From: Campylobacter coli 76339
Lineage (GTDB): Bacteria > Campylobacterota > Campylobacteria > Campylobacterales > Campylobacteraceae
NCBI GenBank assembly: GCA_000470055.1
Contig: HG326877.1
Span: 186,001-250,000, forward strand
Direction: 5' to 3'
DNA: 64,000 nt
Both the position numbers and the translations under genes were made by a program. Below, one piece after another: positions 44,480 to 53,703 of the stretch (the stretch's first letter is position 1; each line of letters starts with the position of its first letter). The notes below the pieces were generated by a model. That model searched no databases. It worked only from the letters and a program-made list of their open reading frames with translations, and was not told where the DNA came from.

Positions 44480-45223
44480 TTGCAACTTGTTGAAAGTTTT
44501 TTAAGTATACAAGGAGAGGGCAAATACAGCGGAAAATTAGCTATTTTTATGCGTTTTGCAGGATGTAATTTTAATTGCTCAGGCTTTGGGGTAAAACTTA
44601 TTAAAAATGAAAAAGTTCTTAAGGGTTGTGATACTATAAGAGCAGTTTTTACCAAAGAATTTAACGAAGAGTATGAAAATTTAAATGCAAGTGTGCTTTT
44701 TAAACGCGTTCTTGATTTAAAAAAAGACTTTGATCCTATTGTGGTGATTACCGGAGGCGAACCTTTAATCCATCATGAAAATCCAGAATTTATCCATTTT
44801 ATCCAAACTTTGTTAGAAAATAATTTTGAAGTGCATTTTGAAAGCAATGGAAGCATAGAACTTGATTTTGAAAAATATCCTTTTTATAAAGAATGTATTT
44901 TTGCTTTAAGTGTCAAGCTTCAAAATAGCGGGATGAGTAAAGAAAAAAGATTAAATATCAACGCTCTTAAAGCTTTTAAGCAATACGCTAAAGATAGTTT
45001 TTATAAATTTGTTTTAAATTCTAGTCAGTTAGAAAGTTCGGCATTAGAGATTTTAGAAATTTTAGAAAAAGCGCCTAATGAAATTTTTTGTATGCCCATG
45101 GGGGAAAATGAACAAAATTTAAAACAAAATGCTTTAAAAATAGCCGAGTTTTGTATTAAAAATGGTTATAATTATTCTGATAGAATCCATATTCGTCTTT
45201 GGAATGATAAAGAGGGTGTATGA
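44480..45223 (+). CDS. queE: 7-carboxy-7-deazaguanine synthase with an enlarged cluster loop
   Basis: Radical SAM step in queuosine synthesis, ring-contracting 6-carboxytetrahydropterin. [20 protein letters not shown] is the family opening; [17 protein letters not shown] follows. The three cluster cysteines are spaced CX3C-X16-CDT instead of CX3CX2CDT; the third Cys is still followed by Asp-Thr, as in other QueE proteins. Start is TTG at 44480, with GGGGG 8 to 12 nt upstream. It overlaps queD by 4 nt (ATGA), giving a moaA-queE-queD set. Length 247. Confidence 0.9.
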   Translation: MQLVESFLSIQGEGKYSGKLAIFMRFAGCNFNCSGFGVKLIKNEKVLKGCDTIRAVFTKEFNEEYENLNASVLFKRVLDLKKDFDPIVVITGGEPLIHHENPEFIHFIQTLLENNFEVHFESNGSIELDFEKYPFYKECIFALSVKLQNSGMSKEKRLNINALKAFKQYAKDSFYKFVLNSSQLESSALEILEILEKAPNEIFCMPMGENEQNLKQNALKIAEFCIKNGYNYSDRIHIRLWNDKEGV

Positions 45224-45801
45224 TTATAAGAAAATTATTTGAATTTGAAAATGCTCATATTGTTAGATTTTGCTCTTCAAGCCGTTGTAAAAGCAGTATT
45301 CATGGACATTCTTATAAGGTTGAGGTTTTGCTTGAAAGCAAGTATTTAGATAATGCGGGAATGGTTTATGACTTTGGGCTTTTAAAAACCCATATGCGCC
45401 AAATTATCGACAGCTTTGATCATGCTATTACCCTTTTTAATCAAGATGATGAATCTTATTTAAACGAAATGAAAAAATACTCACAACGCTGGGTGAGCTT
45501 GCCTGTTAATGTCAGTGCTGAAAATTTTTGCCGAGTATTTTTTATACTCATCGATGCTTTATTAAAGCAAACCAAGATGATAAATGGCGAACAAGGTGTA
45601 AATTTGCAAAGCATTATAGTACATGAAACAAGAACAGGCTATGCACAAGGATTTAAAGAAGATGCTTATAGTCCTACCATGCCAAAAATCGCACTTGAAG
45701 ATATAGAATTTTCACCTGCTATAAAAGCAGAATGGAGCGATATAGAATTTTATGATAAATTAAAAAATTTACACATTTTTACAAATCCTAAGGAGGTTTA
45801 A
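45220..45801 (+). CDS. queD: 6-carboxy-5,6,7,8-tetrahydropterin synthase
   Basis: Converts dihydroneopterin triphosphate, made by FolE, to the QueE substrate. Zinc ligands are in FENAHIVRF near residue 8 and [11 protein letters not shown] near residue 26 (HxH). [26 protein letters not shown] near residue 47 includes the Asp-His catalytic region. At 193 residues it is longer than E. coli QueD, with an insertion around residues 78-90. Translationally coupled to queE and, by a one-base overlap, to the next gene. Confidence 0.94.
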   Translation: MIIRKLFEFENAHIVRFCSSSRCKSSIHGHSYKVEVLLESKYLDNAGMVYDFGLLKTHMRQIIDSFDHAITLFNQDDESYLNEMKKYSQRWVSLPVNVSAENFCRVFFILIDALLKQTKMINGEQGVNLQSIIVHETRTGYAQGFKEDAYSPTMPKIALEDIEFSPAIKAEWSDIEFYDKLKNLHIFTNPKEV

Positions 45802-46223
45802 TGGGTAAAAACTTAAGTATCATAGTAGGCTTATTTATAATTTTATTTTTAAGTGCTTGTAGCGATGATAAAGAATTCAATCATAAAAACCAAGATGCCA
45901 CTGAAGAGATAGTGCAAATTGAACAAAATGATGAAAAAACAGAATTCAGTGATACAAATTTACCCCTACCGGTTGATGATGAATTTGATATCAGTGAAGA
46001 ACATAAAGTAAATCCAAGTGTTGTCAATTCTTTATACAAGCAAAAATGCGCCTCCTGTCACGGTGAAAAAGGAGAAATTAAAACCAAAAAAGGCATAGCC
46101 ATTAAAAATTTAAGCAGTGAAAGATTTATTCAAAGGCTTCAAAATTTAAAAGATGAAGCTCACAATTTTTTAACCCAAGAACAAAGAGAAAATTTAGCAA
46201 AATACATCAGTAAGGAAAAATAA
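45801..46223 (+). CDS. Cytochrome c-like lipoprotein with a single haem motif
   Basis: 140 residues. The N-terminus IIVGLFIILFLSACSDDKEF has a lipobox, so the protein is probably anchored in the inner or outer membrane facing the periplasm. An acidic linker (about 25-70) is followed by a class I cytochrome c domain with CASCHGEKGE near residue 84. A candidate axial Met is not obvious in the remaining C-terminal part, so haem coordination is uncertain. It is adjacent to a small membrane protein, which could be a partner in electron transfer. Redox partners unknown. Confidence 0.8.
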   Translation: MGKNLSIIVGLFIILFLSACSDDKEFNHKNQDATEEIVQIEQNDEKTEFSDTNLPLPVDDEFDISEEHKVNPSVVNSLYKQKCASCHGEKGEIKTKKGIAIKNLSSERFIQRLQNLKDEAHNFLTQEQRENLAKYISKEK

Positions 46224-46631
46224 ATGGATAAAAGTTATGAATTTTTTCTAGCCCTGCATCTTTATAGTCTTTATGCTAGTGGATTTTTAATGCTTTTTTA
46301 TCTTGTTTTAACTCAAGGAAACTTTAAAACCGAATTTATATTTATCCGTAGAATTCGTTTATTTTTACCTATATATTATGTTTTCTTAGCTTTGATGATT
46401 TTTACAGGTTCTTTGCTTTTAGCGATCAAGCAATTTCAAATGTATTTAAATCTTTGGCTAATGATTTTTTCTTGGATTTTTATTTTCGCTTTGGCTATTT
46501 TTCATTTTACACAATTTAAAAAAGCTCGTAGATTAAGACGCTATATAACTTTTAGACGTATCAGTTTTGTGATTTTATTTTGTGAACTTGCTCTTTTAAT
46601 TTTACCTTTTTTAACAGGTAAATATTTATAA
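46224..46631 (+). CDS. Small integral membrane protein, four segments
   Basis: 135 residues with four predicted membrane helices and a positively charged C-terminal loop (KKARRLRRYITFRR). His12 (ALHLYSLYASGF) in helix 1 and His in IFHFTQFKK near helix 3 are placed like those of small b-type haem or CopD-like proteins, but I cannot confirm haem binding. It starts at the base after the cytochrome gene stop, so it is surely co-transcribed and perhaps its partner. No further function can be given. Confidence 0.7.
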   Translation: MDKSYEFFLALHLYSLYASGFLMLFYLVLTQGNFKTEFIFIRRIRLFLPIYYVFLALMIFTGSLLLAIKQFQMYLNLWLMIFSWIFIFALAIFHFTQFKKARRLRRYITFRRISFVILFCELALLILPFLTGKYL

Positions 46632-47285
46632 ATGCAATTTTTATACCACAAACAAGCCGGTGAGGAAATTTTAAAACTTAAGGGCGAAGAATTTGCCCAT
46701 TTAAAAGCAAGAAGAATTAAAGAAAATGAAATTTTATCCCTAAGAAATTTAGAAGATGATTTTATTTATGATTATAAAATTTCAAATTTGGATCGTAATT
46801 CTTGTTTGCTTTATTTTTTAGATAAACACCTTAAACCCCATCCACACAGTGAACTCAATCTAGCTTTAGCAGTGATCGATACAAAAATTTTAGAAAAAAC
46901 ACTCCCTTTTTTAAATGAACTTGGAGTTGCAAATTTACACCTTGTTTTTACTGAATTTTCTCAAAGAAATTTTAAACTTGATTTTGAAAGATTAGAAAAA
47001 ATTATCATTTCATCTTGTGAACAATGTGGAAGAAGCCACAAAATGCAAATTCAAAGCTATAAAAATATACAAGAATTTAGCAAGTTTTTTCCTGATGCTG
47101 TTTTGGTTGACTTTGAAGGAGAAATAAAGGAATTTGATAAAACCCAGCTTTATTTTATAGGTCCAGAAGGCGGATTTAGCCCTAAGGAAAAACAAATATT
47201 TAAAGAAAAAATTTGCCTTAAAGTGCCTAATATCTTAAGAAGCCAAAGTGCTGTCGTTGCAGTAGCTGCAAAAATATTGCTTTAA
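46632..47285 (+). CDS. rsmE: 16S rRNA m3U1498 methyltransferase
   Basis: A SPOUT-fold enzyme that methylates U1498 in the decoding region. The C-terminal SAM-binding knot shows IGPEGGFSPKEKQIFK near residue 177 and NILRSQSAVVAVAAKILL at the end; LGVANLHLVFTEFSQRNFK is the central element. N-terminal PUA-like domain: EFAHLKARRIKENE. Length 217 is slightly short of E. coli (243). It begins at the base after the previous stop codon. It is followed by the separate rpmE promoter. Confidence 0.92.
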   Translation: MQFLYHKQAGEEILKLKGEEFAHLKARRIKENEILSLRNLEDDFIYDYKISNLDRNSCLLYFLDKHLKPHPHSELNLALAVIDTKILEKTLPFLNELGVANLHLVFTEFSQRNFKLDFERLEKIIISSCEQCGRSHKMQIQSYKNIQEFSKFFPDAVLVDFEGEIKEFDKTQLYFIGPEGGFSPKEKQIFKEKICLKVPNILRSQSAVVAVAAKILL

Positions 47286-47323
47286 TTTTACTTAAATTAA
47301 TGTTTTTTTTATATTAAATTTAA

Positions 47324-47329
47324 TATAAT
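47324..47329 (+). promoter_or_regulatory. -10 element of rpmE
   Basis: TATAAT at 47324-47329, preceded by TTTAA, is 35 nt before the rpmE ATG. TAAGGA at 47351-47356 is the ribosome binding site. A promoter inside the long plus-strand run. Confidence 0.55.
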
Positions 47330-47363
47330 CACCGCTTATTGTTTTATTTTTAAGGAAAAAGCT

Positions 47364-47564
47364 ATGAAAAAAGAAATTCATCCAGAATATGTAGAATGCA
47401 AAGTTAGCTGCGCTTGTGGCAATACTTTTGTTACCAAATCAAACAAAAGTGAGTTAAGAGTAGATATTTGTTCAAGCTGCCATCCTTTCTTCACAGGTAG
47501 TGAAAAAATCGTAGATGCAGCAGGTCGTGTAGAGAAATTTAAGAAAAAATACGCAATGCAATAA
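47364..47564 (+). CDS. rpmE: 50S ribosomal protein L31 (zinc-binding type)
   Basis: A 66-residue basic protein. The four cysteines of the zinc-containing form are seen in [11 protein letters not shown] near residue 12 and [12 protein letters not shown] near residue 35. Short C-terminal [13 protein letters not shown] is the usual tail. It is preceded by its own promoter and followed at 2 bp by rsmI. The zinc-bound type is relevant because the window also contains a zinc transporter operon. Confidence 0.97.
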   Translation: MKKEIHPEYVECKVSCACGNTFVTKSNKSELRVDICSSCHPFFTGSEKIVDAAGRVEKFKKKYAMQ

Positions 47565-47566
47565 TT

Positions 47567-48391
47567 ATGCTTTATTTTATTCCTACGCCCATAGGAAATT
47601 TAAGCGACATTTCTTTTCGTGCTTTAGAGCTTTTAAAGACTTGCAATGTTTTTTTTTGCGAAGATACAAGGGTAAGCAAGTCTTTACTTTATTTACTTTC
47701 ATCTAAATTTGAAATTGATTTTGGCGATAAACAATTCATATCCTTTCATACTCATAATGAAAAAAAAGTTTTAGAAAATTTAGATTTAGAATTTTTTAAT
47801 CAAGATATTGCTTTTTTAAGTGATGCAGGTATGCCAGGAATTAGTGATCCTGGGCAATTTTTAATTGATTTTGCTTTAAAAAACAATATCCAATTTGAAG
47901 TTTTACCTGGTGCTAATGCAGCTTTGGCGGCGCTTGTAAGCTCAGCATTGTGCGAAAAAGAATTTATTTTTATGGGTTTTTTAGTCAATAAAGGTAAAGA
48001 ACGCCAAAGAGATATCCAAAAGATACTCAATCATCCCTATCCTAGCATTGTCTATGAATCCCCTAAACGCATCTTATCTTTAATCGAGCAAATAGCTATT
48101 TTAGATAGCCAAAGAGAAATTTTTGCCATTAAAGAAATTTCTAAAAAATTCGAAACCAAATTTAAAGCTAAAGCCATCGATCTTTTTGATATATTAAAAC
48201 AGACAAATTTAAAGGGAGAATGGGTTGTCGTGCTAGCCAAAAATGATCAAGATAACACTAGTAATTCTTTATGTGAAAACGATATTTTAGAGCTTGAAAT
48301 ACCCTTAAAAACAAAAAGTAAACTTTTAGCAAAAATGAATGGAAAAAATCCAAAAGAAATTTATCAAAAACTGCTTTTAAGTCAAAGTTAG
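47567..48391 (+). CDS. rsmI: 16S rRNA 2'-O-ribose C1402 methyltransferase
   Basis: Tetrapyrrole-methylase-fold enzyme acting on C1402 of 16S rRNA. The start LYFIPTPIGNLSDISFRALE, then FFCEDTRVSKSLL, FHTHNEKK, LSDAGMPGISDPG near residue 84 and LPGANAALAALVSSAL near residue 113 form the family pattern in order. 274 residues. It is 2 bp after rpmE and 13 bp before the SpoU methyltransferase, making three rRNA modification genes (rsmE, rsmI and that one) close together. Confidence 0.95.
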   Translation: MLYFIPTPIGNLSDISFRALELLKTCNVFFCEDTRVSKSLLYLLSSKFEIDFGDKQFISFHTHNEKKVLENLDLEFFNQDIAFLSDAGMPGISDPGQFLIDFALKNNIQFEVLPGANAALAALVSSALCEKEFIFMGFLVNKGKERQRDIQKILNHPYPSIVYESPKRILSLIEQIAILDSQREIFAIKEISKKFETKFKAKAIDLFDILKQTNLKGEWVVVLAKNDQDNTSNSLCENDILELEIPLKTKSKLLAKMNGKNPKEIYQKLLLSQS

Positions 48392-48404
48392 GTAAAATTT
48401 CACA

Positions 48405-49088
48405 ATGATAGTTTATGGAAAACAGATATTTTTTTATATTTTAGAACGACATAAAGAACTTATAAATGAGCTTTATTTAGCTAAAGAGTGTGACAAAGAA
48501 ACCTTTAAAAAGATCGCTAATTCAGGCTTTAAGATCAAAAAACTTGATTTTAAAACAGCTCAAGCTTATGCTAAGGGCGGAAATCATCAAGGTTTTTTAC
48601 TGGATATTAAAGAGTATGAATTTAAGGATTTGCACACTCTAAAAAAGGGCGAATTTATAGCTATTCTTTATGGGATTAGCGATGTTGGAAATATAGGAGC
48701 TATAGTAAGAACAGCCTATGCTTTAGGAGTGGATGGGCTTATATTTATCGGAGAAAGGCTCGCGATGGAGGGCGTTATCCGTACTAGTAGTGGAGCAGCG
48801 CTAGATCTTGAAATCACCTTAAATAATGATATTTTTACCGTTTTAAACGAGCTTAAGCAGGTTGGATTTAAGCTTTTTGCGAGTGCGAGTGGAGGTAAAC
48901 AAATCCATCATTATAAAGTCGATAAGGGCAAAAAAGCTTTGATTTTAGGAAGTGAAGGTTTGGGGTTGAGCCCTAAAATAATAAAAAAGTGTGACGAGTG
49001 CGTAGGTATAGAAATGAAAAATAATTTCGATAGCCTTAATGTTAGCGTAGCTTTTGCAATACTTTGTGATAGGATGATAAATGCTTAG
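48405..49088 (+). CDS. SpoU-family rRNA 2'-O-methyltransferase (RlmB/TrmH type)
   Basis: A 227-residue SPOUT enzyme. N-terminal substrate-binding domain (about 1-70) is followed by the SpoU catalytic domain: GISDVGNIGAIVRTAYALGVDG near residue 89 (motif 1), LILGSEGLGLSPKIIKKCD near residue 179 (motif 2) and NFDSLNVSVAFAILCDRM at the C-terminus (motif 3). Likely RlmB, acting on G2251 of 23S rRNA, but related enzymes differ in target. Overlaps the next gene by 8 nt. Confidence 0.88.
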   Translation: MIVYGKQIFFYILERHKELINELYLAKECDKETFKKIANSGFKIKKLDFKTAQAYAKGGNHQGFLLDIKEYEFKDLHTLKKGEFIAILYGISDVGNIGAIVRTAYALGVDGLIFIGERLAMEGVIRTSSGAALDLEITLNNDIFTVLNELKQVGFKLFASASGGKQIHHYKVDKGKKALILGSEGLGLSPKIIKKCDECVGIEMKNNFDSLNVSVAFAILCDRMINA

Positions 49089-50040
49089 TTGGAAAAAAAT
49101 TGAAGATTTAGATTTAAAAGAAATGGCAGCTAAAACAAAAATCGAATTAGATTTTTTAAAAGCTTTAGCTAAAAAGGATTTTGCTACCTTAAATCGTTTT
49201 AATGTTCATGGTTTTATAAAAATTTTAAGTCGTGAATACGAACTTGATTTTACAGATTTTAATGAAGAATTTGAAACTTATCTTAGTGAAAATAATCTTA
49301 ATGATGCAGCTACTAAGCCCAAGATGATAACCCCTAAGCTCGATGCTTACACTCAAAAGTCAACTAGTTTTGCATCTTTTGTAGTTATAATTTTAATCTT
49401 AGCACTTATAGGTTTTGGGATTTATTATTTTGATCATATCAAATCTTTTTTTCAAGATGAGCAAAACAATTCAAGTGTGACTGTTGTAGATATTATCGGA
49501 CAAGCACAAACCAATCTAAAAGCCTTAGAAAACAATGTTGTTGTGATCGATAATCAAGCTGAAGAAAACAACACAGAAGCTAACCTAACTCAAGTGCAAG
49601 AAACCGTACAAGATTTAGATCTTAACAATACAAAAAAAGAAGTAAAGCAAATTTCTACTATAGAAAACAATACAAGCATTAAAGAAGAAAATTTAAGCAA
49701 AAATGATTCTTTAGCAAAAATAAACCAAGAAAATACACAGGCTTCAAAACCTCTTAACAAAGAAGCACATTTTAAAGCTTCAGGTAAAATTTGGGTAGGC
49801 TTAATCGACTTATCTAATTATAAAAAAACGAGTTTAGTAAAAGAAAATGATTTTAATCTTTCTTTAGAGGTAAATCGTTTAGTTTTAACAGGGGCTGCGG
49901 CTTTGAGCGTTTTTGATGAAAATGGCAAAGAGCAAAAATTTCCTGCAGGAAATTCAAAGCGCTTTTTGATCAAAGATGGAAAAATTACAAGCATTTCAAT
50001 AGCTGAATTTATGAAGTTAAACAAAGGTAAGGAATGGTAA
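49081..50040 (+). CDS. RodZ-like membrane protein (HTH plus DUF4115)
   Basis: 319 residues: an N-terminal helix-turn-helix-like domain (about 1-75, KEMAAKTKIELDFLKAL), a single membrane segment (about 98-117, FVVIILILALIGFGIYYF), a long Asn- and Glu-rich linker (about 120-230) and a C-terminal beta domain with GKIWVGLIDLSNYKKTS resembling the RodZ C-terminal DUF4115. RodZ links MreB to the cell wall machinery in rod-shaped cells. Here the orientation, cytoplasmic HTH then periplasmic domain, fits. Its stop overlaps the next start. Confidence 0.75.
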   Translation: MLSWKKIEDLDLKEMAAKTKIELDFLKALAKKDFATLNRFNVHGFIKILSREYELDFTDFNEEFETYLSENNLNDAATKPKMITPKLDAYTQKSTSFASFVVIILILALIGFGIYYFDHIKSFFQDEQNNSSVTVVDIIGQAQTNLKALENNVVVIDNQAEENNTEANLTQVQETVQDLDLNNTKKEVKQISTIENNTSIKEENLSKNDSLAKINQENTQASKPLNKEAHFKASGKIWVGLIDLSNYKKTSLVKENDFNLSLEVNRLVLTGAAALSVFDENGKEQKFPAGNSKRFLIKDGKITSISIAEFMKLNKGKEW

Positions 50041-50840
50041 AAAAAATCTTTATTTTTTTATTTTTAGCTAATTCTGTTTTTGCTGTTTCTAGTTTAGAAT
50101 TAGCTAAAAATTTAGTTGCCAATCCTTCTAAAGATCCTCAGTTGCGCCTTTTGTTTCCTAACTCTAGCTATATAGACGATAAAGGCAATCCAGACATAGC
50201 TAAAATTTCAAGAATTTTAAAAACCAATTCTTTAATCAATCTAACTCTATCAGATCCCCAAACTTTAAGGCTCAATTTCAAAGCTAAAGCAGATTCTGTT
50301 GTATTTTTTAAGATTTTAACCGATGCGCTTACAAATCTTGGATATGTATATTTTATTCCTACTGATATGATTTTGCGTGATGGCAATATAGACTATACCA
50401 TACAAGTAGAATCTCAATACATTTTAGATCCAGGCGCTTTATACAGTCTTTTAAAAGATAATTCAGTTTATATAGATAATATCAAGCGCATAGATACTTA
50501 TGATTATGAGTATGTTTTAAATTTTGAAAATGCTCAGCTTAATACCAATATCGATTTAAGACTTAATTCTACACAAACTTTAGAAAGGCCACTTAAAGAT
50601 TATGTATTTACTCTTCAAGGAGCTTCAAATTTGATTATCGATGCTTATGATGCTGATTTTTGGTTTCCTAAAGTGCTATTTTTAGATAAAAACCTAAATC
50701 TCATTAAGGCAGTAAAAAGCCAAATTCAAAATAATCATTTTTCAGAGCTTATTCCAAGTGGTGCAGTTTATGCAATTGTAAGCGATATGTATAGTTTAGA
50801 TAACATCCGAAGAGGTTTAAAAATCACTTTAAAAAAATAA
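50034..50840 (+). CDS. Hypothetical periplasmic protein
   Basis: 268 residues with a signal peptide (KKIFIFLFLANSVFAVS). No family recognised. The mature part contains SNLDLRLN- and strand-rich sequence such as YDYEYVLNFENAQLNTNIDL, compatible with a beta-sheet carbohydrate- or protein-binding fold, and ends in IRRGLKITLKK. Because it overlaps the RodZ-like gene by 7 nt, it may act with it in the envelope, but this is only inference. The start is GTG or ATG around 50034 with AAGG upstream. Confidence 0.75.
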   Translation: MVKKIFIFLFLANSVFAVSSLELAKNLVANPSKDPQLRLLFPNSSYIDDKGNPDIAKISRILKTNSLINLTLSDPQTLRLNFKAKADSVVFFKILTDALTNLGYVYFIPTDMILRDGNIDYTIQVESQYILDPGALYSLLKDNSVYIDNIKRIDTYDYEYVLNFENAQLNTNIDLRLNSTQTLERPLKDYVFTLQGASNLIIDAYDADFWFPKVLFLDKNLNLIKAVKSQIQNNHFSELIPSGAVYAIVSDMYSLDNIRRGLKITLKK

Positions 50841-50852
50841 AAAGGAAGAAAA

Positions 50853-52058
50853 ATGTTTGATGAAATTCGTTTCAATACCATAGAAAGGCTTCCAAATTAT
50901 GTTTTTGCAGAAGTAAATGCGATCAAAATGGCAGCAAGGCGTGCTGGAAAGGATATCATCGATTTTTCCATGGGAAATCCTGATGGCAAAACTCCTCAAC
51001 ATATCATTGATAAACTTTGTGAAAGTGCCAACAAAGACAAAACTTCGGGCTATTCTACCTCTATGGGGATTTATAAACTTCGCCTAGCTATTTGCAATTG
51101 GTATAAAAGAAAATACGGAGTGAATTTAGATCCTGAAAGCGAAGTAGTAGCCACTATGGGCTCTAAAGAGGGTTTTGTGAATTTAGCAAGAGCGATTATC
51201 AATCCAGGAGATGTTGCTATAGTGCCAACTCCAGCTTATCCTATCCATACTCAAGCTTTTATTATAGCGGGGGGAAATGTAGCTAAAATGCCTCTTAGAT
51301 ACAATGAAAAATTTGAACTTGATGAAAACAAATTCTTTGAAGATTTGGACAAAACCCTGCACGAAAGTATCCCACGCCCAAAATACGTAGTGGTAAATTT
51401 TCCGCACAATCCAACAACAGTAACTTGTGAAAAAAGTTTTTATGAAAGATTGGTTGCAACTGCGAAAAAAGAGCGATTTTATATCATTTCAGATATTGCT
51501 TATGCGGATTTAACCTATGATGATTATAAAACCCCTTCTATTTTAGAAGTAGAGGGCGCAAAAGATGTTGCTGTAGAAACCTACACTCTTTCAAAATCTT
51601 ACAATATGGCAGGCTGGCGTGTAGGATTTACGGTAGGAAATAAGCGCTTAGTAGCTGCTCTTAAAAAGATAAAATCATGGTTTGATTATGGTATGTATAC
51701 TCCTATACAAGTAGCTGCTACTATAGCTTTAGATGGGGATCAAAGTTGTGTAGATGAAATTCGTGCTACTTATGATAAAAGAATGCATATTTTACTAGAA
51801 GCATTTGAAAATGCTGGCTGGAAACTTCATAAACCAAGAGCTAGTATGTTTGTTTGGGCAAAACTTCCTGAAAGCAAAATGCATTTAAAAAGCTTAGAAT
51901 TTTCAAAACAACTTTTACAGCATGCAGAAGTAGCTGTGAGTCCAGGGGTGGGCTTTGGTGAAGCAGGAGATGAATATGTAAGAATTGCTTTAATAGAAAA
52001 TGAAAACCGCATTCGTCAGGCTGCGCGCAATATTAAAAAATACTTGAAAGAAGAATAA
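50853..52058 (+). CDS. Class I/II PLP-dependent aminotransferase (AlaC/LL-DAP-like)
   Basis: 401 residues. DFSMGNPDGKTPQHIIDKL near residue 41 and VATMGSKEGFVNLARAIINPG near residue 90 are typical of the fold type I aspartate-aminotransferase family; the PLP-binding lysine lies in TLSKSYNMAGWRVGF near residue 236, with the Asp/Tyr pair in ISDIAYADL and RIA with the final substrate Arg (EYVRIALIENE) near the C-terminus. It resembles AlaC, an alanine aminotransferase, and the LL-diaminopimelate group. It directly precedes hom, so aspartate-family amino-acid metabolism is likely. Substrate not decided. Confidence 0.85.
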   Translation: MFDEIRFNTIERLPNYVFAEVNAIKMAARRAGKDIIDFSMGNPDGKTPQHIIDKLCESANKDKTSGYSTSMGIYKLRLAICNWYKRKYGVNLDPESEVVATMGSKEGFVNLARAIINPGDVAIVPTPAYPIHTQAFIIAGGNVAKMPLRYNEKFELDENKFFEDLDKTLHESIPRPKYVVVNFPHNPTTVTCEKSFYERLVATAKKERFYIISDIAYADLTYDDYKTPSILEVEGAKDVAVETYTLSKSYNMAGWRVGFTVGNKRLVAALKKIKSWFDYGMYTPIQVAATIALDGDQSCVDEIRATYDKRMHILLEAFENAGWKLHKPRASMFVWAKLPESKMHLKSLEFSKQLLQHAEVAVSPGVGFGEAGDEYVRIALIENENRIRQAARNIKKYLKEE

Positions 52059-52059
52059 A

Positions 52060-53310
52060 ATGAAAGTTGCTATTTTAGGATATGGGGTTGTAGGGAGTGC
52101 TGTTGCTCGTGTTTTAATTCAAAACAAAGAAATCATTCGCGCAAGATGTGGACAAGATATCATTCCTGTTGTTGCTCTTGCTAAAAACCAAAAAGAAAAT
52201 CCCCTGATCCCTATCGTTACAAATGTAGATGAAATTTTACAACGAGATGATATAGATGTTTTTGTGGAGTTAATGGGTGGGGTTGAAACACCTTTTAAAA
52301 TCATCAGTGAAATTCTTAAAAAAAATAAGCCTGTAGTCACTGCAAACAAAGCTATGCTTGCTTATCATCGCTATGAGCTTGAAGATTTAGCTAAAAATAC
52401 AACTTTTGGTTATGAAGCAAGTGTTGCGGGTGGAATTCCTATTATCAAAGCTTTAAAAGAAGGACTTAGTGCAAACAATATCTTAAGTATCAAAGGCATA
52501 CTCAATGGTACTAGCAATTATATCTTAAGCGCTATGAATAGCAAGGGTTTAAATTTTGATGATGTGCTAAAAAAAGCACAAGAACTTGGTTATGCAGAAG
52601 CAGATCCAACCTTTGATATAGAAGGACAAGATGCTGCACACAAGCTTTTGATTTTGGCAAGTATCGCATATGGTTTGCGTGCGAAACCTGAAGATATTTT
52701 AATCGAAGGTATCAGTAAAATTTCTGCTGAAGATATGTATTTTGCAAAAGAATTTGATTTTACTATCAAGCTTTTGGGTATAGCCAAAGCTCAAAATTCT
52801 ATAGTAGAATTAAGAGTGCATCCTACTATGATCAATAAAGATAAAATGATAGCAAAAGTCGATGGAGTAATGAATGCTGTCAGTATAGTCGGAGATATAT
52901 TGGGCGAAAGTCTTTACTATGGAGCGGGCGCAGGAGGAAATGCTACAGCAAGCGCTGTTATCGCCGATCTTATGGATATAGCAAGAAGCGAGCTTAAAGG
53001 CCCTATGATGGGTTTTGAAAATAATTTGAATTTTAAGCTGTTAAACAAGGATGAAATTTATACAAAATATTACCTAAGATTAAAAGTGGAAGATAAAATA
53101 GGAGTTTTGTCTAAAATCACCCAACTTATGAGTGAAAATAATATTTCGATAGACAGCTTTTTACAAAAGCCAAAACAGGGTGAAATTTATAGTACTTTAT
53201 TTTTTACCACTCATCACACCTTTGAAAAAAGTATTCAAAATTTACTTTCTATCTTGGAAAAACAAAATTTTATCAAGGCTAAGCCTTTCATGATGCGCAT
53301 AGAAGAATAA
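52060..53310 (+). CDS. hom: Homoserine dehydrogenase
   Basis: Reduces aspartate semialdehyde to homoserine for threonine and methionine. Rossmann motif AILGYGVVGSAVARVL near residue 4, VTANKAMLAYH near residue 98 with the catalytic Lys, the family signature GILNGTSNYILSAM near residue 148, and AYAEADPTFDIEGQDAAHKL (family signature) follow. A C-terminal ACT domain (about 345-416, LRLKVEDKIGVLSKIT) suggests feedback by threonine. 416 residues. Starts one base after the aminotransferase; overlaps the YraN gene by one base. Confidence 0.96.
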   Translation: MKVAILGYGVVGSAVARVLIQNKEIIRARCGQDIIPVVALAKNQKENPLIPIVTNVDEILQRDDIDVFVELMGGVETPFKIISEILKKNKPVVTANKAMLAYHRYELEDLAKNTTFGYEASVAGGIPIIKALKEGLSANNILSIKGILNGTSNYILSAMNSKGLNFDDVLKKAQELGYAEADPTFDIEGQDAAHKLLILASIAYGLRAKPEDILIEGISKISAEDMYFAKEFDFTIKLLGIAKAQNSIVELRVHPTMINKDKMIAKVDGVMNAVSIVGDILGESLYYGAGAGGNATASAVIADLMDIARSELKGPMMGFENNLNFKLLNKDEIYTKYYLRLKVEDKIGVLSKITQLMSENNISIDSFLQKPKQGEIYSTLFFTTHHTFEKSIQNLLSILEKQNFIKAKPFMMRIEE

Positions 53311-53648
53311 TGGGATTTGCATCATATCTTAGTGGAATTTTGGGCGAAGATAAGGCTTGTGAATTTTTAAAAAAACAAAAATTTGAAATTTTAAAGCGTA
53401 ATTTTCGTTCTAAATTCGGTGAGATTGATATTGTTGCGAAAAAAGATGGAATTTTACATTTTATCGAAGTTAAATTCACTCAAAACAATTATGAAGTTTC
53501 TGAGCGTTTAAATCTTAAAAAATATGAAAAAATTTTAAAAACTATAGAATTTTACGAATTAAAACACGGGATTTTAAATGATTTTCAAGTCGATCTTATC
53601 TGCATTAGTGATGATATGATACAATTTTTTGAAAATATCAGTGTTTAA
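53310..53648 (+). CDS. YraN/UPF0102-family endonuclease-like protein
   Basis: 112 residues. The N-terminus shows LGEDKACEFLKKQKFEILKR, then NFRSKFGEIDIVAKKDG and ILHFIEVKFT, matching the YraN/UPF0102 family with its PD-(D/E)XK-like E-x-D and ExK residues. The fold suggests a nuclease, but no clear biological role is known for this family. It is coupled to hom. trxA follows after 55 bp. Confidence 0.88.
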   Translation: MGFASYLSGILGEDKACEFLKKQKFEILKRNFRSKFGEIDIVAKKDGILHFIEVKFTQNNYEVSERLNLKKYEKILKTIEFYELKHGILNDFQVDLICISDDMIQFFENISV

Positions 53649-53703
53649 GCTAATATTTAAAAAAATAAAATACAATTACAAAAAATTAGTGAAAGGAAAA
53701 TTT

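Noticed and set aside
53629-53703. Longer trxA start adding 25 residues
   Set aside because: It overlaps yraN, has no ribosome binding site and adds residues absent from thioredoxins; ATG 53704 has GAAAGGA.
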